Shown: in pieces, positions 52,071 to 60,903 of the stretch
Numbering within the stretch: position 1 is the first letter of the stretch
Layout of the letters: each line of letters begins with the position of its first letter
NCBI GenBank assembly: GCA_035530375.1
Contig: DATKUY010000011.1
Coordinates: 45,178-109,177, forward strand
Direction of reading: 5' to 3'
Source of the DNA: Sulfuricella sp035530375
GTDB taxonomy: Bacteria; Pseudomonadota; Gammaproteobacteria; Burkholderiales; Sulfuricellaceae
Length of the DNA stretch: 64,000 nt
Translations under genes and position numbers: made by a program
Notes under the pieces: model-generated
What the model was told of the DNA's origin: nothing
The model's input: only the letters and a program-made list of their open reading frames with translations
The model's database searches: none

Positions 52071-53297
52071 ATGTCCCAAGTTTACGCCACCTGGCGCGCA
52101 TTTTCCGCCGCGCCCCACCGCATGATGTTCCTGGCCGGCGCCGCGCAGGGGGTGGTTGCCATCGTCTGGTGGCTGGTCGAGTTGCTTGGCCGCTACACTT
52201 CCGTCTGGCTGCCGCCGGCCTGGGAGATCCCATCTACCTGGGCACACGGCTTCCTGATGATTTACGGCTTCTTCCCGTTCTTCATCTTCGGTTTTCTGAT
52301 GACCACCTATCCCAGTTGGATGAACGGCGCCAAGGTGCCGCCGCGCCGTTATGTACCGGCCTCCTTGCTGCTGGCGGGGGGCGTGCTGCTGTTTTACTTC
52401 GGCCTGCTGGCGGGCAAGCCGCTGCTGATCGCCGGAGTCATGCTGATGCTCGGTGGTTGGGGCATCGCGCTTTATGCCCTGTTTCACGTGCTGATCACCT
52501 CGCGCCACTCCGACAAGCTGCACCCGAAAATTACCAGCGCCGCCCTGACGGCTGGCTGGCTCGGCATGCTGGCTTACCTGTGGTGGCTGATCACCGGCAA
52601 TGCGCTGTTCGTGGTGTTCGCCTTCAAGGCCGGGATATGGTTCTTCCTGCTGCCGATATTCTTCACCGTCGGCCACCGCATGATCCCGTTTTTTTCCAGC
52701 CGGGTGCTGAACAACTACCGGATCGTCCGGCCCCAAAACGCATTGTGGGTCATGCTGGTGTGCAGCTACGGCCACGGCGTGCTGGAGATTTTCGGCGGCA
52801 ACGCCTGGCTGTGGCTGTTCGATCTGCCGCTGCTGGCGCAGGCGTTCTACCTGAGCTGGCACTGGCAGTTGCGCCGCAGCCTCGAAGTGCGCCTGCTGGC
52901 GGTATTGCACATCGCCTTCGCCTGGCTTTCCGTTGCGCTGGCGTTGTATGTGGTGCAGAGCCTGGCGCTGCTGGCGGATCGCCCGATTCTCGGCTTCGCC
53001 CCGCTCCACGCCCTGACCATCGGCCTGTTCGCCTCGATGGTGCTGGGCATGGCCTCGCGCGTTACGCTCGGTCACTCCGGCGGCGAGCTCAAGGCGGACG
53101 GCGTCACCTGGGGATTGTTCCTGGGGTTCCAGTTCGCCGCGCTGGCGCGCATCGGCGGCGACCTGCCGCTGGCCGGCGGCGCGGCCGGGCACTTCTACCT
53201 GCTGGCAGCGGCGATCTGGCTGGCCTGTTTTGCACCCTGGTTCGTCAAGTATGCGCCCAAGTTTTGGCGGCCTCGGTCGGATGGGCAGCCGGGATAG
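52071..53297 (+). CDS. nnrS: NnrS family membrane protein
   Basis: The 408-residue protein has about twelve membrane helices and NnrS features such as HGFLMIYGFFPFFIFGFLMT, VGHRMIPFFSSR and HALTIGLFASMVLGMASRVTLGHSG. NnrS proteins bind heme and copper and help cells withstand NO or iron-nitrosyl stress during denitrification. The start is ATG 52071. It is convergent with slyX-nsrR and close to the nor operon, as expected for an NO-related role. Confidence 0.93.
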   Translation: MSQVYATWRAFSAAPHRMMFLAGAAQGVVAIVWWLVELLGRYTSVWLPPAWEIPSTWAHGFLMIYGFFPFFIFGFLMTTYPSWMNGAKVPPRRYVPASLLLAGGVLLFYFGLLAGKPLLIAGVMLMLGGWGIALYALFHVLITSRHSDKLHPKITSAALTAGWLGMLAYLWWLITGNALFVVFAFKAGIWFFLLPIFFTVGHRMIPFFSSRVLNNYRIVRPQNALWVMLVCSYGHGVLEIFGGNAWLWLFDLPLLAQAFYLSWHWQLRRSLEVRLLAVLHIAFAWLSVALALYVVQSLALLADRPILGFAPLHALTIGLFASMVLGMASRVTLGHSGGELKADGVTWGLFLGFQFAALARIGGDLPLAGGAAGHFYLLAAAIWLACFAPWFVKYAPKFWRPRSDGQPG

Positions 53298-53350
53298 CGG
53301 GCTAGCGCACCGAAGTTTGATTCCATGCGAGTCACTCGAAGTATCGCCGC

Positions 53351-53560
53351 CTAATAATGCGGTGGCGTTTCGTTCGGGGCATTGTTCCCTTCGCCCACCG
53401 CTTCCGACAGCCCTTTGACATGGTCGATCAGGGCAGCGCAGATGGCCTCCAGTTGCTCCACCCTTTTCTGCTGTTCGCAGATCACCTTGTTCAACTCCTC
53501 GACGGCGTCTTCCTGCTGGGTGAGTTTGATCTCGATATTGACCAGGCGGTTGTCGGTCAT
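53351..53560 (-). CDS. slyX: SlyX-like coiled-coil protein
   Basis: The 69-residue protein (MTDNRLVNIEIKLTQQED...) is a short coiled coil with heptads through EELNKVICEQQKRVEQLE and a C-terminal PPHY, the SlyX signature. Its function is unknown. The start at 53560 is five bases after the nsrR stop, so it is likely co-transcribed with nsrR. Confidence 0.85.
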   Translation of the reverse strand: MTDNRLVNIEIKLTQQEDAVEELNKVICEQQKRVEQLEAICAALIDHVKGLSEAVGEGNNAPNETPPHY

Positions 53561-53565
53561 GGCGT

Positions 53566-53979
53566 TCAAAGTCCCGCCTGTCCGCCAATCAGATCGGCCA
53601 GGGTGTAAAGATCGAGGGTGGCGAGAAAACTCTGTGTCGCTTCGCCCAGTGCATCTTTCAGCGTGCATCCCGGTGCGAGGATGCAGGCGCAGGTCTCGGG
53701 TGCGAAGCACTCGACTATGGCCATGTTCTCTTCCATGCTGCGTACCACGTCGCCTACCCCGATTCGTTCGGGCGGGCGCGCCAGCTTGATGCCGCCGCCT
53801 TTGCCGCGCAGGGTGTCGATATAGCCGTTGGCGCCGAGCTGGTGCACGACTTTCATCAGGTGGTTGCGCGAGATGCCGTAATGGGCGGCGATTTCGCCGA
53901 TGGTGGCGAGCTTGTCCTGCCGGCTCCCGAGGTAGAGCAGCACTCTTAGTGAATAATCGGTATAGCGCGTCAGGTGCAT
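53566..53979 (-). CDS. nsrR: NsrR, Rrf2-family NO-sensing repressor
   Basis: The 137-residue protein has an N-terminal winged helix (TDYSLRVLLYLG, GISRNHLMKVVHQL, RGKGGGIKLARPP) and the cluster cysteines in ECFAPETCACILAPGC (C91, C97, C99, C105), the NsrR pattern for an NO-sensitive Fe-S cluster. The C-terminal LDLYTLADLIG is also typical. It lies beside nor, its likely target along with nnrS or the hemerythrin gene. Confidence 0.92.
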   Translation of the reverse strand: MHLTRYTDYSLRVLLYLGSRQDKLATIGEIAAHYGISRNHLMKVVHQLGANGYIDTLRGKGGGIKLARPPERIGVGDVVRSMEENMAIVECFAPETCACILAPGCTLKDALGEATQSFLATLDLYTLADLIGGQAGL

Positions 53980-54038
53980 GGGGCGGTTCCGGAAAGGCGT
54001 TATGGGGTTTGTTTCCCCGGTTGCCGCGAACAGCGCTG

Positions 54039-55874
54039 TCAGCGCGTCAACTGGGCATAAAGCAGCGGCAGCTGTTTCGGCAGTTCAGAGGGTTTCCGGA
54101 TTACAACATAACCGCCGATGCCGAACAAGTGGGGCAGGTAGCTGCCGGCTTTTTCGTCGATGGTGACGCAGAACGGGCGCAGGCCCATCTGGCGCGCTTC
54201 GACCAGGGCGACGCGGGTATCCTCGATGCCGTAGCGGCCTTCGTACTGATCGAGGTCGTTGGGTTTGCCGTCGGTGAGGATGAACAGAATGCGTTGCGTG
54301 GCGGGTTGCTTCGACAGCAACTGGCTGGCGTGGCGGATGGCGGCGCCCATGCGGGTGTAGTAGCCGGGCTTGATGGCATTGATGCGGCCGCGCACGCTGG
54401 CGTTGTATTTTTCCTTGAATTCCTTGAGTACGTGGAAGCGCACGTTATCGCGCTTGAGCGAGGAGAAGCCGTACAGGCTGAAGCGGTCGCCGGTGGCGGA
54501 CAGCGCCTCGGCGAACAGGAACAGGCTGTCGCGGATGACATCGATGACGCGGGCGGAATCGCTGACCCAGGCATCGGTCGAGAGCGACAGATCGGCCAGC
54601 ATCAGGCAGGCCAGGTCGCGGTCGCGGTAGTGGTGGGCGCGGTACAGGCCGCGCTCGGCGGCTTGGCCGGTCATGCGGTCGGCGGTGAACTGGACGCAGG
54701 CGTCGAGGTCGGGCTCGGTGCCGTCGAACTGGCCCCTGACCCATACCCGGGCCGGGGTCAGTGCCTCGAACTGGCTGCGGATGCGGCGCGCGGTGGCGGC
54801 AAGGTGGTGCGGCAACTGGCAGGGTTCGGCTTGGCGCGCGACCATCGGTTGCAGGCGGCAATGGTCGGGTTGCAGGATCTGTTTCCTGTAATGCCATTCC
54901 GGCAGCCGGATGCCGGCGCCGAGCGGCTGGTCGTCCTGCGCGGCGGAGGGCAGGTCGAGATCGAACCTGAGGCGCGAGGCGACGCTCTTGCCGTCCTGCG
55001 CCACGCTCAGGTGATCGAGGTCGTCCTTCGCCTGGTCGGCGCCGAAATCGCCGTCTTCCTCGGTCGGGCGGTTGGCCTTGACGTACTCGGACCAACTGAA
55101 AATGCTTTCGGCGCGGAAGAACATCATCAGCGGATTCTTGCCGTCGGGCATGTCCACCCGCTCGGCCTGGAGGCGGCGCGTGTCGCTGCTTTTCCTGCTG
55201 TTGCCGTCGCCTTCCTGCTGCGGTTCGCCGGTGTCTTTTGTCGAGGCGGCGGCGGGTGTGGCGCGCGGCGGGTTCGGGTGCAGCCACAGGTGCACCGGAT
55301 GAGGCTGCCTGCCGGCGCGAGGCAGGCGATCGACGCTACCGGGGTCGGCTAGCGCGGCACGGATCGCCTGTTCCAGCGCGGCTTCCTCGCCGGTCATGCG
55401 GCCGGGGTCTGGGCGCAACGCCAGCGTGGCTTGCAGCAGGCGCTGGTAGCGCGGCCGGATGCCGGGGAAGCGCTCGAACACCGTCAGGGTCGAGCGCTGG
55501 TTGCGCACGACCCAGGACGCGCCGACCGGTTCTTCCACCGCCGCCAGGGCGATCAGCCACAGGTAGAGGTCGCGGTTGAGGCTGCGCTGCGGCAGCAGGT
55601 CGAGTACGGCGGGCAGGCGCAGGGTGTCCCGGTCGAGCCAGGTCAGTTCGGCTTTTTCGCCGCTGCCGGCGATGCGGGCGAGCAGGCTGCGGCGCGCGCC
55701 ATGCTCGGTTGCCGTGCTGGCCTTGACGTCCAGGCCGCTGTCGCCGCCCAGGGCGCGGAAGAAGATGCCGGCGGTCTTGCCCATGCTGACCAGCGTCACC
55801 GCTTCCTGCGGATAGCGCTTGTCCGCCGCGCGGGTGATGATTTTGTGCCAAAAGGCGCCGACTGTTTCTTCCAT
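54039..55874 (-). CDS. norD: NorD, NO reductase activation protein (von Willebrand A domain)
   Basis: The 611-residue protein has a C-terminal VWA domain with the metal-site motif ADLSLSTDAW, LFAEALSATGD and LTDGKPNDLDQYEGRYG. NorD works with the NorQ ATPase to insert the non-heme iron into NorB. The central region (about 200-300) is low-complexity and acidic or basic. It follows the polyferredoxin gene directly and ends the nor operon. Confidence 0.94.
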   Translation of the reverse strand: MEETVGAFWHKIITRAADKRYPQEAVTLVSMGKTAGIFFRALGGDSGLDVKASTATEHGARRSLLARIAGSGEKAELTWLDRDTLRLPAVLDLLPQRSLNRDLYLWLIALAAVEEPVGASWVVRNQRSTLTVFERFPGIRPRYQRLLQATLALRPDPGRMTGEEAALEQAIRAALADPGSVDRLPRAGRQPHPVHLWLHPNPPRATPAAASTKDTGEPQQEGDGNSRKSSDTRRLQAERVDMPDGKNPLMMFFRAESIFSWSEYVKANRPTEEDGDFGADQAKDDLDHLSVAQDGKSVASRLRFDLDLPSAAQDDQPLGAGIRLPEWHYRKQILQPDHCRLQPMVARQAEPCQLPHHLAATARRIRSQFEALTPARVWVRGQFDGTEPDLDACVQFTADRMTGQAAERGLYRAHHYRDRDLACLMLADLSLSTDAWVSDSARVIDVIRDSLFLFAEALSATGDRFSLYGFSSLKRDNVRFHVLKEFKEKYNASVRGRINAIKPGYYTRMGAAIRHASQLLSKQPATQRILFILTDGKPNDLDQYEGRYGIEDTRVALVEARQMGLRPFCVTIDEKAGSYLPHLFGIGGYVVIRKPSELPKQLPLLYAQLTR

Positions 55875-56855
55875 TTAAATGCTTTCACCATCGGCCGGTT
55901 TCCTGGCTTCGAAACAATGCTCGAAAATTTCGTCGTGGTGACCGAAGTCGCGCGTCGACTTGTCCAGCGCGCATTCCTTGTCCACCCATTTCAGCAGCGT
56001 GCCCTGGGGATTGCCGGTATTCACCTTGGTGCAGGCATCGACGCACTGGTTGCATTGGGTGCAGGTGAACATGTGGCGCTTGGTCGAGCGCGGCTTGATC
56101 CGCATCGGGCAAACGTTGTCGCAGGCGGCGTTGCAATCGACGCAGGCTTCGGCGCGCTTGCGGTCGAAGCCGATCACCAGCGCCTTGCGGTTGGCCATCC
56201 AGGCCAGCGACTGGAACAGGCCGATGGCGCAGCCGAAACGGCAGAACAGGTGGCGCGCGAACGTGAATTCGATGAAGAAAAGAAGGGTGCCGATGCCGAT
56301 GAATCGCGCCTGATTGCCGGTCAGCGTACCGTTCCACAAATTACCGTAAATTTCCGCCGGGGGCAGCATATAGGTCAGCAGCGCGGTCGCCCAGCTGAAG
56401 GCGAAGACCAGTGCCAGCGCCACTACCACCAGCCAGTACCAGGGGTTGGGCCGGGTAACGCTGCCGTCGGCGTTGCGTTCGGGCAGGGCGTGCTGATCCC
56501 AGATGCTTTGCTTGCCGATGGCGCGGCGCAGCACGCCGTTGATGGTTTCCACCACGGAAAAATGGGGGCACAGCCAGCCGCAGTAGAGGCGCCCGTATTT
56601 ATACGATACCCAGACGCCGGTGGCGATGACGCCGAGGATCGGCAATCCGCCGCGCAGGATGATGTTGAATGCGGCCTCGACCGGGCCGATGCGGTGCGCC
56701 AGGAAATCGTCCAGCCCCAGCGTCCAGTTCATGCCGAGAAAATAGAAATGCTTGACGTCGAGGTCGAAGCGGAACAGGTCGAATACCGGCGCGAACAGGA
56801 ACAGGATGAAGAAGCCGGCCTGGAATAACAGGCGCATTCGTTGAGTCGGCATCAT
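55875..56855 (-). CDS. Membrane polyferredoxin in the nor operon (NapH/NosR C-terminal-like)
   Basis: The 326-residue protein has about five membrane helices, two cysteine pairs of the type YCGWLCP and FCRFGCA, and two ferredoxin motifs, CVDCNAACDNVCP and CTQCNQCVDAC. It resembles NapH, NosH and the C-terminal half of NosR, so it probably moves electrons between quinol and a periplasmic or membrane acceptor. Start is at 56855 (MMPTQRMRLL) or 56852. Its role in NO reduction is not known to me. Confidence 0.85.
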   Translation of the reverse strand: MMPTQRMRLLFQAGFFILFLFAPVFDLFRFDLDVKHFYFLGMNWTLGLDDFLAHRIGPVEAAFNIILRGGLPILGVIATGVWVSYKYGRLYCGWLCPHFSVVETINGVLRRAIGKQSIWDQHALPERNADGSVTRPNPWYWLVVVALALVFAFSWATALLTYMLPPAEIYGNLWNGTLTGNQARFIGIGTLLFFIEFTFARHLFCRFGCAIGLFQSLAWMANRKALVIGFDRKRAEACVDCNAACDNVCPMRIKPRSTKRHMFTCTQCNQCVDACTKVNTGNPQGTLLKWVDKECALDKSTRDFGHHDEIFEHCFEARKPADGESI

Positions 56856-56877
56856 GCAACTGCTTCCCTGTCGCAGA

Positions 56878-57273
56878 TCAGTCGCACTGGCGGCCCAACA
56901 GCGGGAATACATATTTCTGACCCGCCATGGCCTTGGCCAGCCCCAGCACACCGAGCAGCACCATGGTGGAGTGGCAGGTGGTGAAATAGATGATGACGAT
57001 CACCCAGGTGTTGGGCGCAGAATAGCCGCCGAGCAGGATGATGGCGGCGTTGGCGATCACCAGCAGCGCGCCCGCCCACAGGCTGGCGCTGATGGCCTGA
57101 CGCAGGTGGCAGACGGCGAGCGCCGGCATGTCGGGACTGCGCTTGAAATACAGCCAGAGCAGGGCGGCGAAGGCCAGCCCCGGCGCAATCAGCAAGTTGC
57201 TCAGGTAGAGAACTTCAGCCCAAACCGCGAGGGTTTGGCCGGGGGGTTCCGCGTTATCTTCCGAAACTGGCAT
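56878..57273 (-). CDS. Small membrane protein in the nor operon (DUF4870/Tic20-like)
   Basis: The 131-residue protein has three to four membrane helices, the pattern VCHLRQAISASLWAG and a C-terminal KAMAGQKYVFPLLG, reminiscent of DUF4870/Tic20-type small membrane proteins. Its function is unknown. It overlaps norQ by 20 bases and precedes the polyferredoxin gene, so it belongs to the nor transcript. Confidence 0.8.
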   Translation of the reverse strand: MPVSEDNAEPPGQTLAVWAEVLYLSNLLIAPGLAFAALLWLYFKRSPDMPALAVCHLRQAISASLWAGALLVIANAAIILLGGYSAPNTWVIVIIYFTTCHSTMVLLGVLGLAKAMAGQKYVFPLLGRQCD

Positions 57274-58036
57274 GGACGATCTCCATCAGGGCGTCGGCGG
57301 TTTCAACGTCGTCGGTCAGGGTTTCGACCATTGCCGCGCGACAGGCGTCCACCGGGTCGAAGCCGCTCTTGATCAGCGTTGCGGCATAGACCAGCAGGCG
57401 GGTGCTGGCGGCCTCCTCCAGGTCGTGCTCCTTGAGCGCGCGCAGGGCGTTGGCGAGATTCACCAGACGTTTCGACAGCATCGGGTCGATGTTGGTTTCG
57501 CCGATCAGGATTTCCTGCTCCAGCGCGCTGTCCGGGAAATCGAAGCGCAGCGAGACGAAGCGCTGGCGCGTGCTCGGCTTCATCCCTTTCAGAAAATTCT
57601 GGTAGCCGGGATTGTACGACACCACCAGCATGAATTCGGGCGGGGCCTGCAGGATTTCGCCGGTGCGCTCGATCGGCAGGATGCGCCGGTCGTCGGACAG
57701 CGGGTGCAGCACCACCGTGGTGTCCTTGCGCGCTTCGACCACCTCGTCCAGGTAGCAGATGCCGCCTTCGCGCACCGCGCGCGACAGCGGGCCGTCGCTC
57801 CAGTAGGTGACGCCGTCGCCGATCAGGTGGCGGCCGACCAGGTCGGCGGCGGTCAGGTCGTCGTGGCAGGCAACGGTGTACAGCGGCCGATTGAGCTTGG
57901 CGGCCATGTGCGCGACAAAACGGGTCTTGCCGCAGCCGGTCGGCCCCTTGATCAGCAGCGGCAACTGGTTGCGGTAGGCGTGCCCGAACAGCTCGATTTC
58001 GTTGCTGTGAGGTTTGTAAAATGGCGCGGTGCTCAT
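57254..58036 (-). CDS. norQ: NorQ, MoxR-type AAA ATPase for NO reductase maturation
   Basis: The 260-residue ATPase has Walker A GPTGCGKTRF, Walker B ICYLDEVVEA and a sensor region VVSYNPGYQN. NorQ and NorD form a chaperone that loads iron into the NorB catalytic site. It follows norF and overlaps the next small gene by 20 bases. Confidence 0.96.
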   Translation of the reverse strand: MSTAPFYKPHSNEIELFGHAYRNQLPLLIKGPTGCGKTRFVAHMAAKLNRPLYTVACHDDLTAADLVGRHLIGDGVTYWSDGPLSRAVREGGICYLDEVVEARKDTTVVLHPLSDDRRILPIERTGEILQAPPEFMLVVSYNPGYQNFLKGMKPSTRQRFVSLRFDFPDSALEQEILIGETNIDPMLSKRLVNLANALRALKEHDLEEAASTRLLVYAATLIKSGFDPVDACRAAMVETLTDDVETADALMEIVHASFGR

Positions 58037-58079
58037 GAGAGGGTTCTTTCCTTGACTGATGATCGGCGTGAGGGCAATT

Positions 58080-58361
58080 CTACTGGAGTCCCATCAGGTA
58101 TGCAGATGCAATCATGCCGCCGACGATCACCAGCCATGAGCCCATGATGATCCGCCACATCGGGCTGGTCTTGCGCAGTCCCATGAAATAGCTGGCGATC
58201 ATCTGGCTTTTGAGCAGGGTGATGGCCAGCACCAGCAGCATGATGTTCTTGCCGCCGAGACCGGCTTCGCCGATGGAGTAGGTGACCAGCGTCAGCGTGA
58301 CCAGCGCCAGCCAGACGCGGGTGCAGGGACGGACGAAACGGGGTTGGGGTGGGGTATTCAT
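58080..58361 (-). CDS. norF: NorF-like small membrane protein (COX4-type)
   Basis: The 93-residue protein has three membrane helices and resembles the prokaryotic cytochrome oxidase subunit IV fold (LLVLAITLLKSQMIASYFMGLR). Adjacent to norE, it matches NorF, an accessory subunit affecting NO reductase activity. Confidence 0.85.
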   Translation of the reverse strand: MNTPPQPRFVRPCTRVWLALVTLTLVTYSIGEAGLGGKNIMLLVLAITLLKSQMIASYFMGLRKTSPMWRIIMGSWLVIVGGMIASAYLMGLQ

Positions 58362-58368
58362 GTTTGCC

Positions 58369-58959
58369 CTATCTTATGACATAAACCAGCGGAAAAAGGA
58401 TGATCCAGACCAGATCCACCATGTGCCAGTAGGAGGCGCCGGTTTCAACGCCGGTATGGTTTTCCGGGGTATAGCCGCCGCGCCTTGCTTTCAGCATTAC
58501 CGCTGCCAGGATCACCATGCCGAGGATCACGTGCATGAAATGGAAAATGGTGAGCGACAGGTAGAACATGTAGAAGGTATTGGTGCTCAGCGAAATCCCC
58601 GCCGCGAACTTGGCGTGGAACTCGAACAGCTTGACCACGAGAAATATGCCGCCGAAGCCGATGGCGCCGGCCAGCCAGTTGGCGCATTCGCGCGAGAAGC
58701 CTTGCTTGATCGCCGCGACGGCGCGCACCACGAAATAGCTGCTGGTGATCAGCACCAGGGCGTTGATCGCGCCGGATTCGCGGTTAAGCAAGAGTTGCGA
58801 TTGATTGAACAGCGCGACGTGGTGGGCTCGGGAAAAGGCAAAGGAGCCGAAAAATACGCCGAAAGCCAGCAGTTCGGCAAAAATGAACAGCCAGATCGCC
58901 AGGTCGCCCGGCGGTGTGCCCGGCTGGTGGGTGTGCAGGGTAATGCTTGGAGTGGACAT
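58369..58959 (-). CDS. norE: NorE-like cytochrome c oxidase subunit III family protein
   Basis: The 196-residue protein has five membrane helices and cytochrome oxidase subunit III motifs (WLFIFAELLAFGVFFGSF, FHFMHVILGM, ASYWHMVDLVWIILFPL). NorE accompanies NorCB in many denitrifiers. The start at 58959 (MSTPSITLHTHQPG) is chosen over a longer frame to 59049 that would read into the norB terminator. Confidence 0.9.
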   Translation of the reverse strand: MSTPSITLHTHQPGTPPGDLAIWLFIFAELLAFGVFFGSFAFSRAHHVALFNQSQLLLNRESGAINALVLITSSYFVVRAVAAIKQGFSRECANWLAGAIGFGGIFLVVKLFEFHAKFAAGISLSTNTFYMFYLSLTIFHFMHVILGMVILAAVMLKARRGGYTPENHTGVETGASYWHMVDLVWIILFPLVYVIR

Positions 58960-59017
58960 ATTTAGAGTGAGTCGCCCATGGATATTAGTGTATGAAAACA
59001 GTCGGGTATATGGCGCT

Positions 59018-59043
59018 AAAAAAGGGAGGGGCGAACCCCTCCC
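59018..59043 (-). terminator. Terminator after norB
   Basis: On the minus strand GGGAGGGG-TTCG-CCCCTCCC (59043-59024) is followed by TTTTTTAG. It ends or attenuates the norCB message before norEFQ. Confidence 0.88.
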
Positions 59044-59052
59044 GTTCAAGCT

Positions 59053-60429
59053 TTAAGCGGCTTCCTTGGTTTCACCCCCAACGAAGAAACTGGTGATGTA
59101 GACAATCAAGCCAATCAGGAAGATCACGCCGGAGATTTCGCGCAGCCAGTAAAACAGCGTTATCTGATCCTGTGCAGCCATGAAGCCGAGCGGCGTGGCG
59201 GATATGCGTTGCAGCCATACCTGCAGGATGCCGGCGGCGGTCAGGAACAGGGTGATGAACACGATGGCGACGGTCATCAGCCAGAACGACCACATTTCCA
59301 CCACCTGGGACTTCTCGCTGTTGGCGGCGCGTCCGCGCAGCACCGGCATGGCGTAGGAGATGATGGCCAGCACCACCATCACATAGGCGCCGTAGAACGC
59401 GATGTGACCGTGGGCAGCGGTGATCTGCGTGCCGTGAGTGTAGAAGTTCACCGGTGCCAGGGTGTGCAGGAAGCCCCACACGCCGGCGCCGAGGAAGGCC
59501 ATCACGCCCGTGCCGAGTGCCCACAGCGTCGCAGCCTTGTTGGGGTGCTCGCGGCGGCGGCGGTTCACCATGTTGAACGCGAATACGGTCATCATGAAGA
59601 AGGGGATGGGCTCCAGCGCGGAGAACACCGAACCGAACCACTGCCAGTATTCAGGCGTGCCGATCCAGTAGTAGTGGTGGCCGGTACCGATGATGCCGGT
59701 AATCAGGGTCATGGCGATGATCATGTACAGCCATTTTTCGATCACTTCGCGGTCGACGCCGGTCACCTTGATCAGCACGAAGGCCAGCAGCGAGCCGAGG
59801 ATCAGTTCCCACACGCCTTCCACCCAGAGATGCACGGTCCACCACCAGAAGTACTTGTCCATCACCAGGTTGGAAGGGTTGTAGAAGGAGAACAGGAAGA
59901 ACACGGCCAGGCCCCACAAGCCCATCAACAGAACCAGGCTGATCGAGGTCTTGCGGCCTTTCAGGATGGTCAGGGTGATGTTGAAGAGGAAGGCCAATGC
60001 CACCACCACGATACCCAGCTTGGTCGGCAGCGGCTGTTCAAGGAACTCGCGACCCATGGTCGGCCACAGGTCGTTGAAGGTCATCTTGGCCAGACCGGCA
60101 TAAGGCACCAGCAGGTAGCCGACGATGGTCAGCGCGCCGGCGACCAGGAAAATCCAGAACATGAGCCAGGCCAGCTTGGGACTGAACAGCTCGGATTCCG
60201 TTTCCTCCGGGATGATGTAGTACGCAGCGCCCATGAAACCGAACAGCAGCCACACGATCAGCAGGTTGGTATGCACCATGCGGGCAACGTTAAAGGGGAT
60301 GGCGGGAAACAGGAAATCCCCCATCACGTATTGCAGGCCCATGATCAGTCCGAACAGAATCTGTCCGACGAAAAGGCCAATGGCAGCGATGAAGTAGGGC
60401 TTCGCTACCGCCTGAGATTTATATTGCAT
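59053..60429 (-). CDS. norB: Nitric oxide reductase subunit B (cNOR)
   Basis: NorB reduces two NO to N2O in the inner membrane. The 458-residue protein has about twelve helices and the heme-copper oxidase-family ligands: His in NVARMVHTNLL, HLWVEGVWE with the catalytic glutamate, GTGHHYYWIGTPEYW (two non-heme iron His), and HGHIAFYG. The length fits cNOR; it lacks the long N-terminal extension of quinol-type qNOR. It is 42 bases after norC and has GGAGGA before ATG 60429. Confidence 0.97.
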   Translation of the reverse strand: MQYKSQAVAKPYFIAAIGLFVGQILFGLIMGLQYVMGDFLFPAIPFNVARMVHTNLLIVWLLFGFMGAAYYIIPEETESELFSPKLAWLMFWIFLVAGALTIVGYLLVPYAGLAKMTFNDLWPTMGREFLEQPLPTKLGIVVVALAFLFNITLTILKGRKTSISLVLLMGLWGLAVFFLFSFYNPSNLVMDKYFWWWTVHLWVEGVWELILGSLLAFVLIKVTGVDREVIEKWLYMIIAMTLITGIIGTGHHYYWIGTPEYWQWFGSVFSALEPIPFFMMTVFAFNMVNRRRREHPNKAATLWALGTGVMAFLGAGVWGFLHTLAPVNFYTHGTQITAAHGHIAFYGAYVMVVLAIISYAMPVLRGRAANSEKSQVVEMWSFWLMTVAIVFITLFLTAAGILQVWLQRISATPLGFMAAQDQITLFYWLREISGVIFLIGLIVYITSFFVGGETKEAA

Positions 60430-60471
60430 AATTTTCCTCCTAAAGCCTTAATGAAATCGGTATGGTCAAAA

Positions 60472-60903
60472 TCAACCTTCGATATTTGGCGGCCAATTTG
60501 AAGTATTGATTTCGCCCGTCCATTTCAGGAATGCCACCATGTCGTCCAGTTGCTGGTCGGTCAGGTTGAATTGCGGCATTTGGCGGCGGTTTCCCGGTGT
60601 GCCTTCGGCGGGGCGGGTCTTGATCCATGCCTTGATGAATTCGCCGCCGCGGCGTTTGTAAACGTTGCCGAGTTCTGGCGCATAGTAGGCGCCTTCACCC
60701 AGAAGGGTGTGGCAACCGATGCAGTCGTTATTTTCCCAGACCATTTTGCCGCGTTGAACTGCGGGGGTGATGTTTTCGCGGTGGTCCCGTTTCGGCAGGA
60801 CCTGCATGGTGTCGAAAGTCAGGGCGACGAGGAGCAGGAAGAAGAATGTCGATCCCCCGAAGAAAATGTTTCTCGCCATTGACTTGGTAAATGCTTGGCT
60901 CAT
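60472..60903 (-). CDS. norC: Nitric oxide reductase subunit C
   Basis: The 143-residue membrane-anchored cytochrome has an N-terminal helix (FFFLLLVALTF) and a heme site C61-x2-C64-H65 in CIGCHTLLGEGAYYAPELG. The C-terminal RQMPQFNLTD supplies the methionine ligand. GGAGG is seven bases upstream of ATG 60903. Confidence 0.97.
   Translation of the reverse strand: MSQAFTKSMARNIFFGGSTFFFLLLVALTFDTMQVLPKRDHRENITPAVQRGKMVWENNDCIGCHTLLGEGAYYAPELGNVYKRRGGEFIKAWIKTRPAEGTPGNRRQMPQFNLTDQQLDDMVAFLKWTGEINTSNWPPNIEG

Noticed and set aside
52005..53588. 527-residue minus-strand open frame
   Set aside because: Its Gln/Arg/Pro-rich composition is that of an antisense shadow of nnrS, which has clear membrane-protein features; it also overlaps slyX.
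53949..56828. Long plus-strand open frames opposite norD and the polyferredoxin gene
   Set aside because: They are antisense shadows; the minus-strand genes have recognisable domains and operon spacing.
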